Assembly (NCBI GenBank): GCA_963457665.1
Contig: OY735219.1
Location: 43,780,714 to 43,844,713, forward strand
Origin: Thysanoteuthis rhombus
Taxonomy: Eukaryota > Mollusca > Cephalopoda > Oegopsida > Thysanoteuthidae
Direction: 5' to 3'
Length of the DNA: 64,000 nucleotides
The translations under genes were made by a program, and so were the position numbers. The first letter of the stretch is position 1. The number at the start of each line of letters is the position of its first letter. The notes below the pieces were generated by a model. The model did not search any database and was not told the origin of the DNA. It worked only from the letters and a program-made list of their open reading frames with translations. Of the stretch, positions 39,655 to 50,760 are shown in pieces.

Positions 39655-39895
39655 CTGCACAGCCCTCTGTTACTGAAAAGGAGTGCTGAATTGATTTTCC
39701 TACAATAGTTCCTTGCTTTGGGTAATTATCAATGTCACTTATATTCAACGACATGCATGTATTACTCAAATGACAAGACCTTCTGTGTGGTAAATAAATT
39801 CAACTCATTTTGTCTTCAATATCATATTATGTCCATCACTGAAAATTAATAAAAAAAAGTCGTCGTTGGCAGCCATTTTGAATTGTCATTTTATG
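39655..39895 (+). repeat. repeat family B, copy 2
   Basis: Shared with copy 3 in the same orientation: 'ctactgatactgcaaaggggattgctgaat'-like head (here 'ctgttactgaaaaggagtgctgaat'), 'gcatgtattactcaaatg', 'gtcttcaatatcatattatgtc' and 'gttggcagccattttgaa'. Confidence 0.6.
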
Positions 39896-40229
39896 ATTTT
39901 TATCATCACCATTAATGATAACAATTATAATTTTTCAACGTTGAAAATGCTAGCCAAAATAATGATAAGATGCATCTATAGGTTCGTGATTAGCATTTCA
40001 AGCTTATCTCACAGATCATTACACATACATTTGAGATCTAGGGTTCCGTGGGATGAAGTAAAACCAAGATTAAATCTATGGTAAATGGTTGTAGTAAATG
40101 TGTTTATTTATAAATTAGCTATAAAGATACTTTACTGAGTACTTTACTCAGAGAAGAAAAATGGTTGTTTTGGGCAACATATTAGAAATTTATGGCTCAA
40201 TATCCAAGTTTTTAGGCTTGAAATTTCTA

Positions 40230-40655
40230 GTTAAGCTGTCCCACTACTCTGATACTGCAAAGGGGATTGCTGAATAGACTATCCTGCAATAGACTCTTGC
40301 GTTAGGTAGTTATTGTTATCACTTATTTTGAGTCTTGAATTTTGTGATAGAAGGATCCTCTAAGTAATTATAAAGTTCCAAATTCAAATACTGCATCATG
40401 AAAAAATGTATGCTTTGACACCCAAGATCATCCATGTCAGACTTGTCTACACAACTTCATTACAATTACAATTTTCATAACATTCATGGCTGCCATCTAG
40501 AATTTCCAATGACTTGCATTTATTATCCAATTGGCAATTTCCCAAAACTATATATGGTACAAAATCCAACTAATTATGTCCTCAATATCGTATTATATCT
40601 ATTGGTGATTGGAAAATTGATCTGAAAACCGTTGTCATTGGCAGCCATTTTGAAA
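40230..40655 (+). repeat. repeat family B, copy 3
   Basis: A direct partner of copy 2 (same head and 'ggcagccattttgaa' end) and an inverted partner of copy 1. It contains 'gcttgcatttattatccaat'-type and 'gtcctcaatatcgtattata' blocks. The repeated 'ggcagccattttga' word may mark the element end. Confidence 0.65.
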
Positions 40656-40805
40656 TATGGGTGACACATTGAAGATTCGCAACATGGACAGCATATTGAA
40701 AATTCATGATGGTTCAATATCCAATTCTTGGGGGAATACCTTTAGCTATAAGTACCAAATTATATGCTTTCATCACAAAATGTACAATTATTTAGCTAAG
40801 CTCCC

Positions 40806-40809
<4 letters not shown>

Positions 40810-40849
<40 letters not shown>
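40810..40849. repeat. (TA)n microsatellite
   Basis: An uninterrupted 'at' dinucleotide tract of about 40 bp. Confidence 0.95.
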
Positions 40850-40850
<1 letters not shown>

Positions 40851-42589
40851 CATAACAATCCTGATCAATATCATAAACTACTCCATTACAGTGCTACATT
40901 AAATTAAAGTATCAGGTGAAGTCTTTTAGCATTCGAAACAAATTTTGTAGTCCAAATACTTGATTACCTCCCTCTTATTTCTTTACCTTGCTTCATATTC
41001 TGATCATGTATTCTTTCCATAAATGAAAAAATGAAATATAATTCAACATTTGTATAACTTGAAATTTGTAAAATGTTAATAAATAATTGAAAAAAGTCCG
41101 GCTTACCTCCTTTGGATTGTGAATCTTGCACCAAAAATAAAACAAGATAGCTTCCAAAATGCAGTATAATTTGTTATTCATTATTTATTTGTTTTTAACC
41201 ACTGACATTGTCGAAAATGCTCACTAGGAGATATTTCTATCAGCAGAATTGTTATCTTTCAGTTTAAGAGTCCAGAAAAGATCATACAGCTCATTATGTA
41301 AGTAAGTGATAGCGTACAGCTGATAAGTTTGCAGAAGCATGCCCTCATTTAGATGCATGATTTTAAACTGGACTCTTGAAAATAGGCCAGTGTGTGTATG
41401 TATATATCTATTCATCTGTATGTGTGCATATATTTCTTATGAAAGATTATCAAAGAATTTTTCATATCAATTTTACTACAAATTCTGCAGAATTCCTGTG
41501 TAGTTACTCTTATAAAAAAATTGAACTTTTATGCTATATAACAAATCTGACAAGGATACTTGTCTATACAAAGTATCTTATTATGTCAGTAATTGGTTAG
41601 GATTTTTTCATTTGTTGCAAATTAATATATAATTATCTTTTAATGTGGAGGTTCTATTAAGATTACAAATTAGGCCAAATAAGAAATGAAGTTACAATAA
41701 AAGTGATAAATCGGACAAATCTTGAATATGAATTGTGCTTTCTCATATGGAAGAATTTTCATCCAATGCAGATATTTATTTCTATGCTCTATAATTCAGT
41801 GATTAAATTATTGGGCTTTTGAATACTGAAAATGAATATCAACCAATTGAACCAATATTTGAATTGTGAATGTTTTAATATTTTTAATCAAAACTTTGAT
41901 CATAATTTTGTTGATGAAGATTCTTTCGTCAGGCATATATAATTACTTATGAAGATTGTTGATTTGGATAAAAAGTAGCTATTCTCTTGTATTTATAAAT
42001 TTTCTAAACAGAACTTTTATTGGTTTAAATTTTCATAGGATTATTTTATATCTTTCAGGAAATCATTAATTTAAAATTGTAAAAAGGCCTTTCCATAGTC
42101 TACTATCATTATCAGAATTTGATGCATTCACTTGATGCTTGTTCTCTGAAGTAATGAGCAAGTAGTAGTAATCATATATATCACTGTTCTATTTGGTTGT
42201 TCCAATCCATAAATTATCCTCATAGATATTTGTTTTCAACAGTTTATTTTTGTAGGTTGATTGACCATTGAAAATGGTAGGCACCATCATAATTTTCTTT
42301 TTTAGAAAAGATTTTGTATGATTTTTAAATTTTATTTTTACAATTACAAATCAGATAAAATACTGTTTTGGTTGATGTAACATCTCAGCTGCTGGAAGTA
42401 TAAGTTTGTAAAGTTGACAGACCTAGACACTCACAGTTATCTACCCCAGATAAGGGACCATTCTGTTTACCCTTTAAAGAAGCTGCATTGGTTTAGATAT
42501 TGGATCTAAAAGAATGCATGTGTGTTTGATAGCGTAACCAGACTATTAAGTTCTGATCTTACCTACTGGATTTAGACAACTTGAAAATA

Positions 42590-42940
42590 TCACACTAGCA
42601 ATGAAGATGAGAGACACACCTCAAAGAGAAGGTTCTTGCAAAAGACCCCAACTTCACAACCTTGATGAGATAAAATGAGGACAGACACGAGAAACAGGAA
42701 GAAAGGGGATGTGTAGTCTGAAATAAGTGCATAAAGAGACGCAAGCAGTGTCAAAATTGATGAAATGATAGAAACTCTACATCTTCTAAAAATCCAGAGG
42801 CAGAATATAGCTTCTAGAATAGCAGAGACACAACCAAACAATCCAACTGCAAAAACTGCTAAAGTGAATATCCTCAAGGACAATGCCCAGCCAATGGCAA
42901 TTAATGTTTCGCTTGCAGTGGCAAAAATAATTTTTCCCAC
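42590..42940 (-). pseudogene. unresolved hydrophobic 116-codon frame, possible dead membrane-protein copy
   Basis: The minus-strand frame begins MGKIIFATASETLIAIGWAL. It contains at least three runs of about 20 hydrophobic residues (near residues 5-40, 42-53 and 60-92), like a multi-pass membrane protein. Upstream on the same strand another frame shows FAIAVAL and LPGYICKWEK after a stop, suggesting a frameshifted relic. There are no clear introns and it lies inside an HBS1L intron in antisense, so a decayed retrocopy is possible. I cannot name a family, and chance hydrophobic translation of AT-rich DNA is a real alternative. Confidence 0.25.
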
Positions 42941-43546
42941 TTACAAATATATCCTGGTAAGAAGATTTGAAGGATAACTGAGGGCATTAATACAGATGAA
43001 GCCAACTACAGAGCCACTGCTATGGCAAACGATAAACAAATCCATCCTTTGCAGTTGTTGAGATGCACAAAACTGAGAGACTTGAAAACGAATGAAAATG
43101 GGTAGAAATCATAATTGGTAGTGCGTATACCATGCTGTATACTGATACAGGAGGCAGTACATGCTGAATCATCCACTCAGACATACATGATTGTTGTATG
43201 GGGGGAAACGTAATAACAGCAGATTAATCTCCATGCCTGGAGCTGCCACAAAAATATGGATGTTAAGTGAATGATGCTAAGCACCAGGTTTACATTGGAA
43301 TTTCCACAGTTCCAGCTAGTTGAGGTAATTCTGCTAGATATGCTGTTGATATCATGAAAGAAAACACTCCTAGAACAAAGACTTCTTCTGTTGATAAAAT
43401 AGAAATTGAAATTTTAACATTTCATTGCGTATTTATTATTAAGCACTCCAGTTAAACTTCATTTCATTGATGAATTCATGCATTTTAAGAAAGTATATTT
43501 CAATTTATATTTTTCAAATTTAAAAGTATACTTGATTTATTTTCAG

Positions 43547-43624
43547 AATTCTTTGATGAGGATGATGTTGAAGATTGTTATGGACAATCATTTGATGATA
43601 AATATTGTATCTCACCTGGAACTG
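43547..43624 (+). CDS. HBS1L: HBS1L coding exon 2 (residues 15-40)
   Basis: A 78-nt exon with acceptor TTTTCAG and donor GTAGGT. With the carried-over G it reads EFFDEDDVEDCYGQSFDDKY followed by CISPGT. This parallels human HBS1L '[25 protein letters not shown]'. The acidic YGQS-DD-YCISP block is the most conserved part of the HBS1L N-terminus and may contact the small ribosomal subunit. Phase 1 out. Confidence 0.96.
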
Positions 43625-43923
43625 GTAGGTTTTTCTCTACAAATTAATATACAATAATTATTCTTTAAGTTTTCTCTAATGAACATTTTTTTTCTTTACA
43701 TTTAATTACACTATGAAGGTTTTTTTTATTCTTTTGATGATTTTTTTTTTAATGTATTATAACACAATTATCAAATCGCCCCATGTTTGCAAAAATTTAT
43801 GAAATAACATAGATTATTGATAATTTTTCTTTGCCAATTTTTAAATGGTTAAAATCTGTGAAGATATCACTTAAGTTTTTTTCTTTATTTTCTGAAACCT
43901 TGTTGGAAACTTTATTCCCTCAG
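43625..43923 (+). other. HBS1L: HBS1L intron 2
   Basis: A short AT-rich intron of about 300 bp. It contains no other feature. Confidence 0.85.
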
Positions 43924-44088
43924 CTGCTCAGTTCACATTTTCTCGAGGATCTAACTTTGACCTTGGTTCTTATATAAGTGGAGATTCTTCTGCGGTTATT
44001 GCCCCCCAAATGCCAGAAATCATCACACCAAAGTCCCAAGCAGCTAAAGTCACACAAAACATACAAAAATACAGTGACTTGGATGAAG
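43924..44088 (+). CDS. HBS1L: HBS1L coding exon 3 (residues 41-95)
   Basis: A 165-nt exon, acceptor CCCTCAG, donor GTGAGT, phase 1 both sides. It reads AAQFTFSRGSNFDLGSYISG and continues to KYSDLDEA. The opening AAQFxxSR matches human 'AAQFIYSRRDK'. The middle is a low-conservation Ser/Pro/Ile linker, and the end leads into the three-helix HBS1 N-terminal domain completed by exon 4. Confidence 0.93.
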
Positions 44089-45349
44089 GTGAGTAGATTC
44101 TTAATTATTCATGCTATCAGTGTAGCATTATGTGTAGGAAAATGGAAATATCTTGATTTACTTGTTTACTAGTCTTTTACTTCATGCATAAATGCTTTTA
44201 GCCACTTAGCCTGTATTGTGGAAAAAACAAAGAAGGCTTTATTATAAAGTATATCAACATATTTTTTTTTAAAAAAGCTTTAGAGTTATGTTGTCTTGAA
44301 AAGCATATTTTTGCATGTACAGCAATACCTTGTATAGTGTAGTTATGGTATGGTGCAGTTTAGGTCTTTCTGTACTAATTAATGCACATAAGTTCAAGCT
44401 GAAAATTAAGTTGTAAGAAAACTTAACACTGCACAGAAAATTTTTGAACAAATTAACCACGCTAATTAAGGTATATCTATCCTTTAATATAAAATTCTAT
44501 GCGTATGTCATTACTCTCAGTATATCACAACTCTTTTTTTTTTTTAATTGTTTCAAATTCTGTTTTGTCTGTATTTTTTCTTGTGTGTGTGTCTGTGCTA
44601 TATTATATTCTACTTTACAATCCCCTATTGAGTTCAGTGAAGATGCTGATAAATGATGACAGCATGATTCATTTCATTCCTTTGAATCCAAAGAAATAAT
44701 CTTGGAATTTACCTATGTTCTTATTTCTCAGAAAATGAACACTGGGCTAGGAGGTTTAGGTTCATTACTGTACATATAGACCACTAATTTCTAATCTAAG
44801 CACAAAACTCAGAAAAATTGATCTTCTAAAAATGTAATTTTAAAATTTTCTTCTCATTTTCTGCCTATATTCCTTACTGCACTTTAGTTAACTTCAAAGA
44901 AGCATGCTTTTTATCTGTATGTGGAAAAAGTGGAGAACCATTTTTTACAACAGTGAAATTAGCTTAAATTAGTCAGTGATTCTGAAACTGACAACTTACA
45001 TTTCATACTTCACATGTTTTTACATCACACAAAAATTGTAATGTAAGCATTGCTGTTATTTTCAGTCTTTTAACTTTAAATGAGATAGGTTCAAGACTTC
45101 AGTGAATTGAATGTTGCTACTTTTGGAAATTCTAGTTAATAATGAAAACTGATTGCTACGTTCCCCAGTGTATTGGATAACTTTTAAAATTGACTTGCAT
45201 CTCATATGTTTCTATCAGAATAAGTTTCCTTGAATTTGGAAATTTATTTGATTTCAGAAATTACGATCAGTTTCAGAGTGAGTAGCTATTTCTAATAAGA
45301 AAATTTCAAGTTTTAACTTCTTCTGATCTAAATAATATTTTATTACCAG
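44089..45349 (+). other. HBS1L: HBS1L intron 3
   Basis: AT-rich intron with only short chance frames (for example 44444-44699). No repeat or gene was identified. Confidence 0.7.
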
Positions 45350-45484
45350 CTCGCCTGAATTCATGCCTGGATCAAGTTCGTGAAGTTATTGCAGATTTGC
45401 ATCCCCAAGAAGTGCTGGTAGATTGCATTAAAAAGCACAACTTCAATTGTGAAGCTGTATTGAATGAATTGCTATCATCTCCAG
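45350..45484 (+). CDS. HBS1L: HBS1L coding exon 4, HBS1 N-terminal domain (residues 96-140)
   Basis: A 135-nt phase-1 exon, acceptor TTACCAG, donor GTAAAT. It reads ARLNSCLDQVREVIADLHPQ followed by EVLVDCIKKHNFNCEAVLNE. It aligns with human '[42 protein letters not shown]'. This is the HBS1_N three-helix domain (roughly residues 89-138), a UBA-like bundle, which in HBS1 binds near the mRNA entry of the 40S subunit. Confidence 0.96.
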
Positions 45485-47171
45485 GTAAATATTATATACT
45501 ATGGGTTGTTCATCTCCTTCTTGTTAATGTTGGTCATATTGTGGAGAGGTTTTAAGGAGGGTGGATCTTTCTCAAAAACCTACCTATCCCTCTCATAGAC
45601 TTTCTCTCCTCTCTGAAATGAGTAATTGCCGCTACCCACAACAGACTGGTTTAATCACTGTTGCTGGGTGTAGGTTATTTGATTTCTACGTATCCATCTG
45701 CTTATATACCCAACCCTAAGTATTCATGATATAAACTTGCGCTCATGCACCCTTCAATGGGAGAAAATGTTGTTTTGATTTGTTTTTAATTCTTTCCTCT
45801 CAATAGATTTTTATTGGGGGGTTCAATTTACAATGAAATTGGTCCCTTAGTTTTCATACCTTTTTTTTTTTTTTTTTTTTTTTTTTTTGTAGTCATTAAT
45901 ACTTGATTCTACCACTTAATTTACAAAGATAAAAAGCAGCATATATGGGTGGGGGTGATATTCCTCTGACACCATCTTAGATGATGTAGAGAGAGTCCTA
46001 GCTGGTGCCACCAATGGTACCTGCTTTTTGGAGAAAAGGAAGATTGTTTGGCATGCAATAATGGGTGGTTGTTCTTTCCACCCTCCTCTTCCTTTCCCCC
46101 CTATTTGTGGCTTCAGAGAAGGAGGGTAGTTGATGCAAATTGGGTGAAGCCGTCTGCTCCTCCTCCAGCACTTATTGCCACTTGATTGCCATTGATCAGC
46201 ATTTATTAGCTGTTGCTGCTGCTTCACTTAAGTCCTCCTGCTCCACCAGAATTTGATGTTTTGTTTTTTTTTTCTAAAGATAATTTCATAGATAATTAGT
46301 TCTAGTATACACACAAGTTAAATTGATTCATTTATGCAAGTTACGGATTTATTTGTTTTTTATCAGTTCCTGCAATATTTTTTTTTTGCCATTTGTGCTT
46401 CCGAGAGGCAGCTTTTTGACAATAATATCTGTCATGAAATATGGTAAAATAATTTGACGAAAGTAAATAGTTTTATAATTAATTTGAATGACTTTGAATG
46501 ATCAATGGGCAAAAAATTGTTAGAAATCCAAGTGTTGGATTTCTAACAATTATATGCAATTAACAATCAGGCTGAATGTCTGAATGAAAATAATTACAAA
46601 ACTCATTATCTGTTACAAAAAGCTGACTTTCTGCTCAACTCCAAAAATCTAGATTGTAACTTCCCTCCTAAAATAGCATAATTTCTTTTGAAAGATATTT
46701 TGTAATCATAAATTAAATATAATTTTAAAGAGTACAGCATGAAGCATACAAAAGTATGTTTTATTTTTTCTTGATTTCTATGTCTAGACTTTGGACTACA
46801 ATAAATTTTTGTTCTTTCCATTTATAATAAACATTGTTTGCAATTTTCACTGTTTTAATTTGATTTGGTATCCAAGAATTATGACTTGATGATGTAAATA
46901 TGAAGATGACCATAATTGTTTAAATCAACCAGTTGTCTGCATTTTAATTATCAAAATTGTTTTGAAATAATATTTGCAGAATAGAAAAGTTTATTTCATT
47001 TGGAATGAACTTCTTGCCTTTCTAACTAATGTTATTGCCCACATGATTTATGACAAGATTTAACGGTGATATCATTTTTAGGATTTAATTCTTCGTTTAT
47101 ATTTTGTATACTGTCTAGGATTGTATTGTATTCATTGTTCTAGTGATTGGCTTTATCTCCCATTTTTGCAG
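45485..47171 (+). other. HBS1L: HBS1L intron 4, with poly-T and GC-richer block
   Basis: It contains a poly-T run of about 27 (45861-45887). A GC-richer block at 45940-46240 is open in both strands (103 codons on the minus strand) but has no recognised domain; it looks like an inserted repeat. The perfect hairpin at 46516-46550 is listed separately. Confidence 0.6.
46516..46550. repeat. perfect 16-bp inverted repeat, 3-nt loop
   Basis: 'attgttagaaatccaa' (46516-46531), loop 'gtg', and its exact complement 'ttggatttctaacaat' (46535-46550), inside HBS1L intron 4. No T-run follows and no gene end is near, so it is not a terminator. Confidence 0.85.
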
Positions 47172-47219
47172 ATGCTCCCAAACCTCAGAGACAACCAAGA
47201 CAAGGACGTAGAGTACAAG
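47172..47219 (+). CDS. HBS1L: HBS1L coding exon 5 (residues 141-156)
   Basis: A 48-nt exon with acceptor TTTGCAG and donor GTGAAT, phase 1 both sides. It reads DAPKPQRQPRQGRRVQ, a short basic Pro/Gln/Arg linker. It is not conserved in sequence with vertebrates, but it has correct splice sites and phase, and it sits between the HBS1_N exon and the large terminal exon. The isoform fork (Ski7-like or GTPase form) probably lies after this exon. Confidence 0.75.
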
Positions 47220-48235
47220 GTGAATGCCTTTATTTTTCTTTGTCATAATCAAGTGTAAATCTTAAAGTGTTAGAGCAAATACTGGCTCCAGGAAACTGGG
47301 TTTGGAATGTAAATATTCTGATTTTAAGTGTCATGGAGAATTTTCTGGCAGAACAAATTTTGAATGAGTTGTTTGCTTTTATAAAAGCCAAGGACAGAAA
47401 ATTGTTCAAACTGTTTATTGTATTATATATTATGCTGTTGCAATAGAAACAATATTTCTAATATTTACTCGAATGAAACTATAGGATTTTTTTATTTAAT
47501 CTTTTAGTTATTGAAGTATAATCATTATGTCTTAAGATCAATCTACAGCAGAAGATTTTGTATACTCTTGTTGAAGATATTGATTATAGATGATACTAAT
47601 ATAGACATTTGCTTTGTGTTTTCTATTTTGAGGAAAGTTATCCGTCTAAAATAATCAGACTATGAAATCTCGTGTGGCTTTTTTGTTGAAAAAATATTGT
47701 CAAACTCTTGATGAGTTCTGATAATTTTCGTATGTAGCAACAATGACAGATGACAATGACGAGACCAAATGCCAGTGATGTCATGCACAAATAACTGTGA
47801 TGTACATGAAAACGCAGATAACAAATCCACTCCCCCTTCTATAGCCCAACTCAGGTCGACTTGTTTTGCTAAAGTTCGCTAATTCCATTTACAGGAACTA
47901 CTAATAAAAGATTTGAAATGGGACTCATGGTTTTTGAATAATAGTGTATGAAGAAATGGATTCTGTTTTTTTTTACCTTTTAAATTCTAATGTAACAAGG
48001 AATTCGACTCTTTCATGGCCAAACTTGTTTTTATTGAAATTGAACTCCATTGATTGATAGTTGTTATTTAGTGATTATTTAAACCTGGTTGAATATGCCA
48101 AATGAAACCTTCTCAGACAGCAGAGTGATGTTTTATCAAAATTTAAAATTCCAGTTTGAAAAATGAAGACATTCACTCAATATATAGTGACTAAAGTCCT
48201 CATAAGTGGATACTTGTTTTCACTCAATGGTGATT

Positions 48236-48360
48236 GTGATGTACCAGAAAATCAATCCGGTCAGATATCCCATTCTGGATTTACAAAAATGAATGTTTGT
48301 CTTTTTTTCTTGTAAATCCAGGACCAGGTATCTGACTGGATTATTATTCCAGTACATCAC
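48236..48360. mobile_element. 125-bp MITE-like palindrome with ~51 bp terminal inverted repeats
   Basis: The left arm 48236-48286 starts 'gtgatgtaccagaaaatcaa' and ends 'tctggatttacaa'. The right arm 48310-48360 is its complement with about eight mismatches. The centre is only 23 nt. A compact element with arms nearly filling its length is typical of MITEs. Outside the arms I see no unambiguous target duplication. Confidence 0.75.
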
Positions 48361-50284
48361 TGATGATTATGTCAGCGTTCATTCACTTAAGTGATAACTG
48401 CTACTACAATATTTACTCAAACAGATTGTTGATACTTTTTTAAATGAAAAATGATAGTATAGATTTGTTTTGTAATGCCTCTGCATGACAAGATGTTTTT
48501 ATTTGATGAGTGGCTACTAGTAATGATCTGTGGCTTGTTTGCATCCGCCTCATTATATCTGAAAGATTTTCCACAAAATATAATTTGTTTCTATTGCCAA
48601 ATAAATTTCCTTATTTTGTGTGACGAGTTATTTAATTGGTATTTTTCAAAAATGTTTCAATCTTTTTTCTGGTACTGTTATAGTGTCTGTGCATGCACAC
48701 CCACTTGATATTTTGAGTTATAGAGATTTTTAAAAATAAAGCTATGTTGGCTTTTTTTCTTAGCAATTATAGCCAAACCAAGAATTGAAATAAAAAAAAA
48801 TCTGTCCATTTTGATGGTTCAGGTAAAGTTAGAATGGCTTCAACTACTTATATTCATTATGGTGATGAGTGTATAATGTATGCAATTGATGATGTGCAAT
48901 AATTTCAACACCAAATCTTCAGATTTTCATAAAACATGACATAGTCACTAAAAATGCCAAAATGTGAATGCACAGGTCTACACTTGAAACAGTTGCACCA
49001 TGGTTTCCAGAAATTATTACAAATATATATGAAGAAAAATATTCTAAATGTTTGCTACTAAACATTAAACTTTGATATGAAAATACTTGAAAATGAAATA
49101 AATTTGAAATGAGGCAGATGCTGCTGGTTTTATCTGAAAATGTACAATTGGCCATATTTTCTATAGATTTGGTTTCATCTTGTAGTTTGTGCTTTTACTC
49201 TCTTGGACAAATATTTCTGCAGGCTTGTTGATGGGTATTGGACATAGAATGCACCACCAATGGTAAAGTCTTAGTTTTTTTGCTTGCCATGTTTTAATAG
49301 AAGGGACATATTTATATCAGAATTGAAATTTTGGAGGAAAGGAAAAATGTTGAACAATTTTTTTGTCTGTTTCATTGAAGGATTTGATGTGTAAGAAATT
49401 TTTTCAGGAATTATATATTTTAGTTTTAAAAGTGAGAGCAATTGAGCCTATATATTTCCATTGATATTGTCTTCTTTTAAGATTACTTGTTATCTTGACT
49501 TTTAACCACAATGTACAAATTTATACTTTCCCTGCCAATATTGGAAGCCTTATTAAATCAGATGGTGTTTTTTTTGTTTGTTTTTTTCCCCAAAAATATC
49601 GTTTTTAAATAAATTGGTTAGGTTTTCAAAATTTCATTCTATGCTAAGTTGTATTATTATTTTAATAAATGTCTTGTTAATATAAAGACTTCATATTGAT
49701 TATTTTAAAGTTCACAAAATTATAATGGTTATATTTATGTTTTTCTTTATATCTCAATTGAAATAATCGTCCACCTTTTGTATTTTTCAATATCACATTA
49801 ATTTGAAGGATTATATTTTTTTTTTTAAGTATTCTAAAAAAACAGGTTGAAAAGCTATATCAGGTATAGAATATGGCTCTAAAAGCTTTTCCTTTCCAAA
49901 TTATCCCATGGTATGTAAGTAAATTTCAGGATGAAATACAGGAAAGAGGGAATTATTTAATGAGTGTCAAAATTGTTTTAGTGATTGGATTACTCAGCTA
50001 TGACTTAGTTGCCTACATTTTTTGTGCTGAGAAAATGTTATTTTAAAATAATATTTCATTGTAAATAAATAGTAGCATGTTCACATAGTTTTCTCTTTTG
50101 GTATTCTAATTGTATAGAGATATTTTTGTTTTTTCAATATTCACTGTATTTATGTTTTGGTGATGTAAATATTAGATTTTTGTGCTTCTAGATTGAGAGG
50201 AATTCATGTCTTCTTATGAAAAGTTACTTCAACAATTTACCTTTTAAGTTTTATCATACCTGTAATTTTAGGTGCAAAATATTT

Positions 50285-50343
50285 CAGTATATTTCACAAT
50301 ATCTCCGAAAGTTCTCAATGAATTTCTATGAAATTTTGTAAAA
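50285..50343 (+). repeat. fragment of dispersed family A
   Basis: 'cagtatatttcacaatatct' then 'ccgaaagttctcaatgaatt' then 'tctatgaaattttgt' carries the same core as the copies at 20.5, 20.9 and 14.6-15.4 kb. Confidence 0.55.
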
Positions 50344-50407
50344 GAGGCTATTGGCTACAGAAGTGATTTAATTATGAGGCTATTGGCTACAGAAGTGATT
50401 TAATTAT
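50344..50407. repeat. perfect 32-bp tandem duplication
   Basis: The unit starting 'gaggctattggctacagaag' (50344-50375) is repeated without a mismatch at 50376-50407, which indicates a recent event. It directly follows the family A fragment. Confidence 0.95.
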
Positions 50408-50435
50408 ATATATAGCAGTTATTTGGCCTTTGCAT

Positions 50436-50500
50436 TATCAGTGGCTGTTTAGTTCAATGGTGGCAGGTTTGATTCCTACAGCAGCCCCATTTATTTTTTT
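50436..50500 (+). mobile_element. tRNA-like SINE fragment with A- and B-box
   Basis: 'agtggctgtttagttcaatgg' resembles a tRNA A box/D arm. 'caggtttgattcctac' carries a B-box-like GGTTTGATTCC at 50466-50476, followed by an A/T-rich tail. The boxes are only about 24 nt apart, so the anticodon arm is missing. The preceding phrase 'agcagttatttggccttt' recurs at about 50708, showing that the region is repetitive. Confidence 0.4.
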
Positions 50501-50726
50501 AAAATTGTTTATTCTATTTACATTGTCTAAATTGAATGATATATTGACCATATAATGACGGTATATCATTTCAAATAAATTTCTGTATAATATAACGCAA
50601 TTTGTAATTAATTCTGTTGGACTAAATATGTCCATTTCTCAAATACATAACCGTCATGTTGAAAGAGATGAATAGACTGAAAAAATGTGATGAGAATTTG
50701 GGTTGAAAGCAGTTATTTGGCCTTTC

Positions 50727-50729
<3 letters not shown>

Positions 50730-50758
<29 letters not shown>

Positions 50759-50760
50759 TT
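50730..50760. repeat. TA/TG microsatellite
   Basis: '(at)n' passing into '(gt)n', at the end of the SINE-like neighbourhood. Confidence 0.85.

Larger units (their letters stand above)
35155..43546 (+). other. HBS1L: HBS1L intron 1 (8.4 kb)
   Basis: It holds a 36.4 kb TIR element, the 39.15-40.66 kb repeat cluster, a (TA)n tract at 40810-40849 and an unresolved minus-strand frame at 42590-42940, all listed separately. The rest is AT-rich. Open frames such as 38685-38870 (+) have no splice or family support. Confidence 0.7.

Noticed and set aside
45916-46227. 103-codon minus frame (and an open plus frame) in HBS1L intron 4
   Set aside because: Open in several frames because of GC-richer composition; no domain seen, so kept only as a possible repeat.
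50436-50500. functional tRNA gene
   Set aside because: A- and B-box-like words are too close together and no acceptor-stem pairing or anticodon loop could be drawn.
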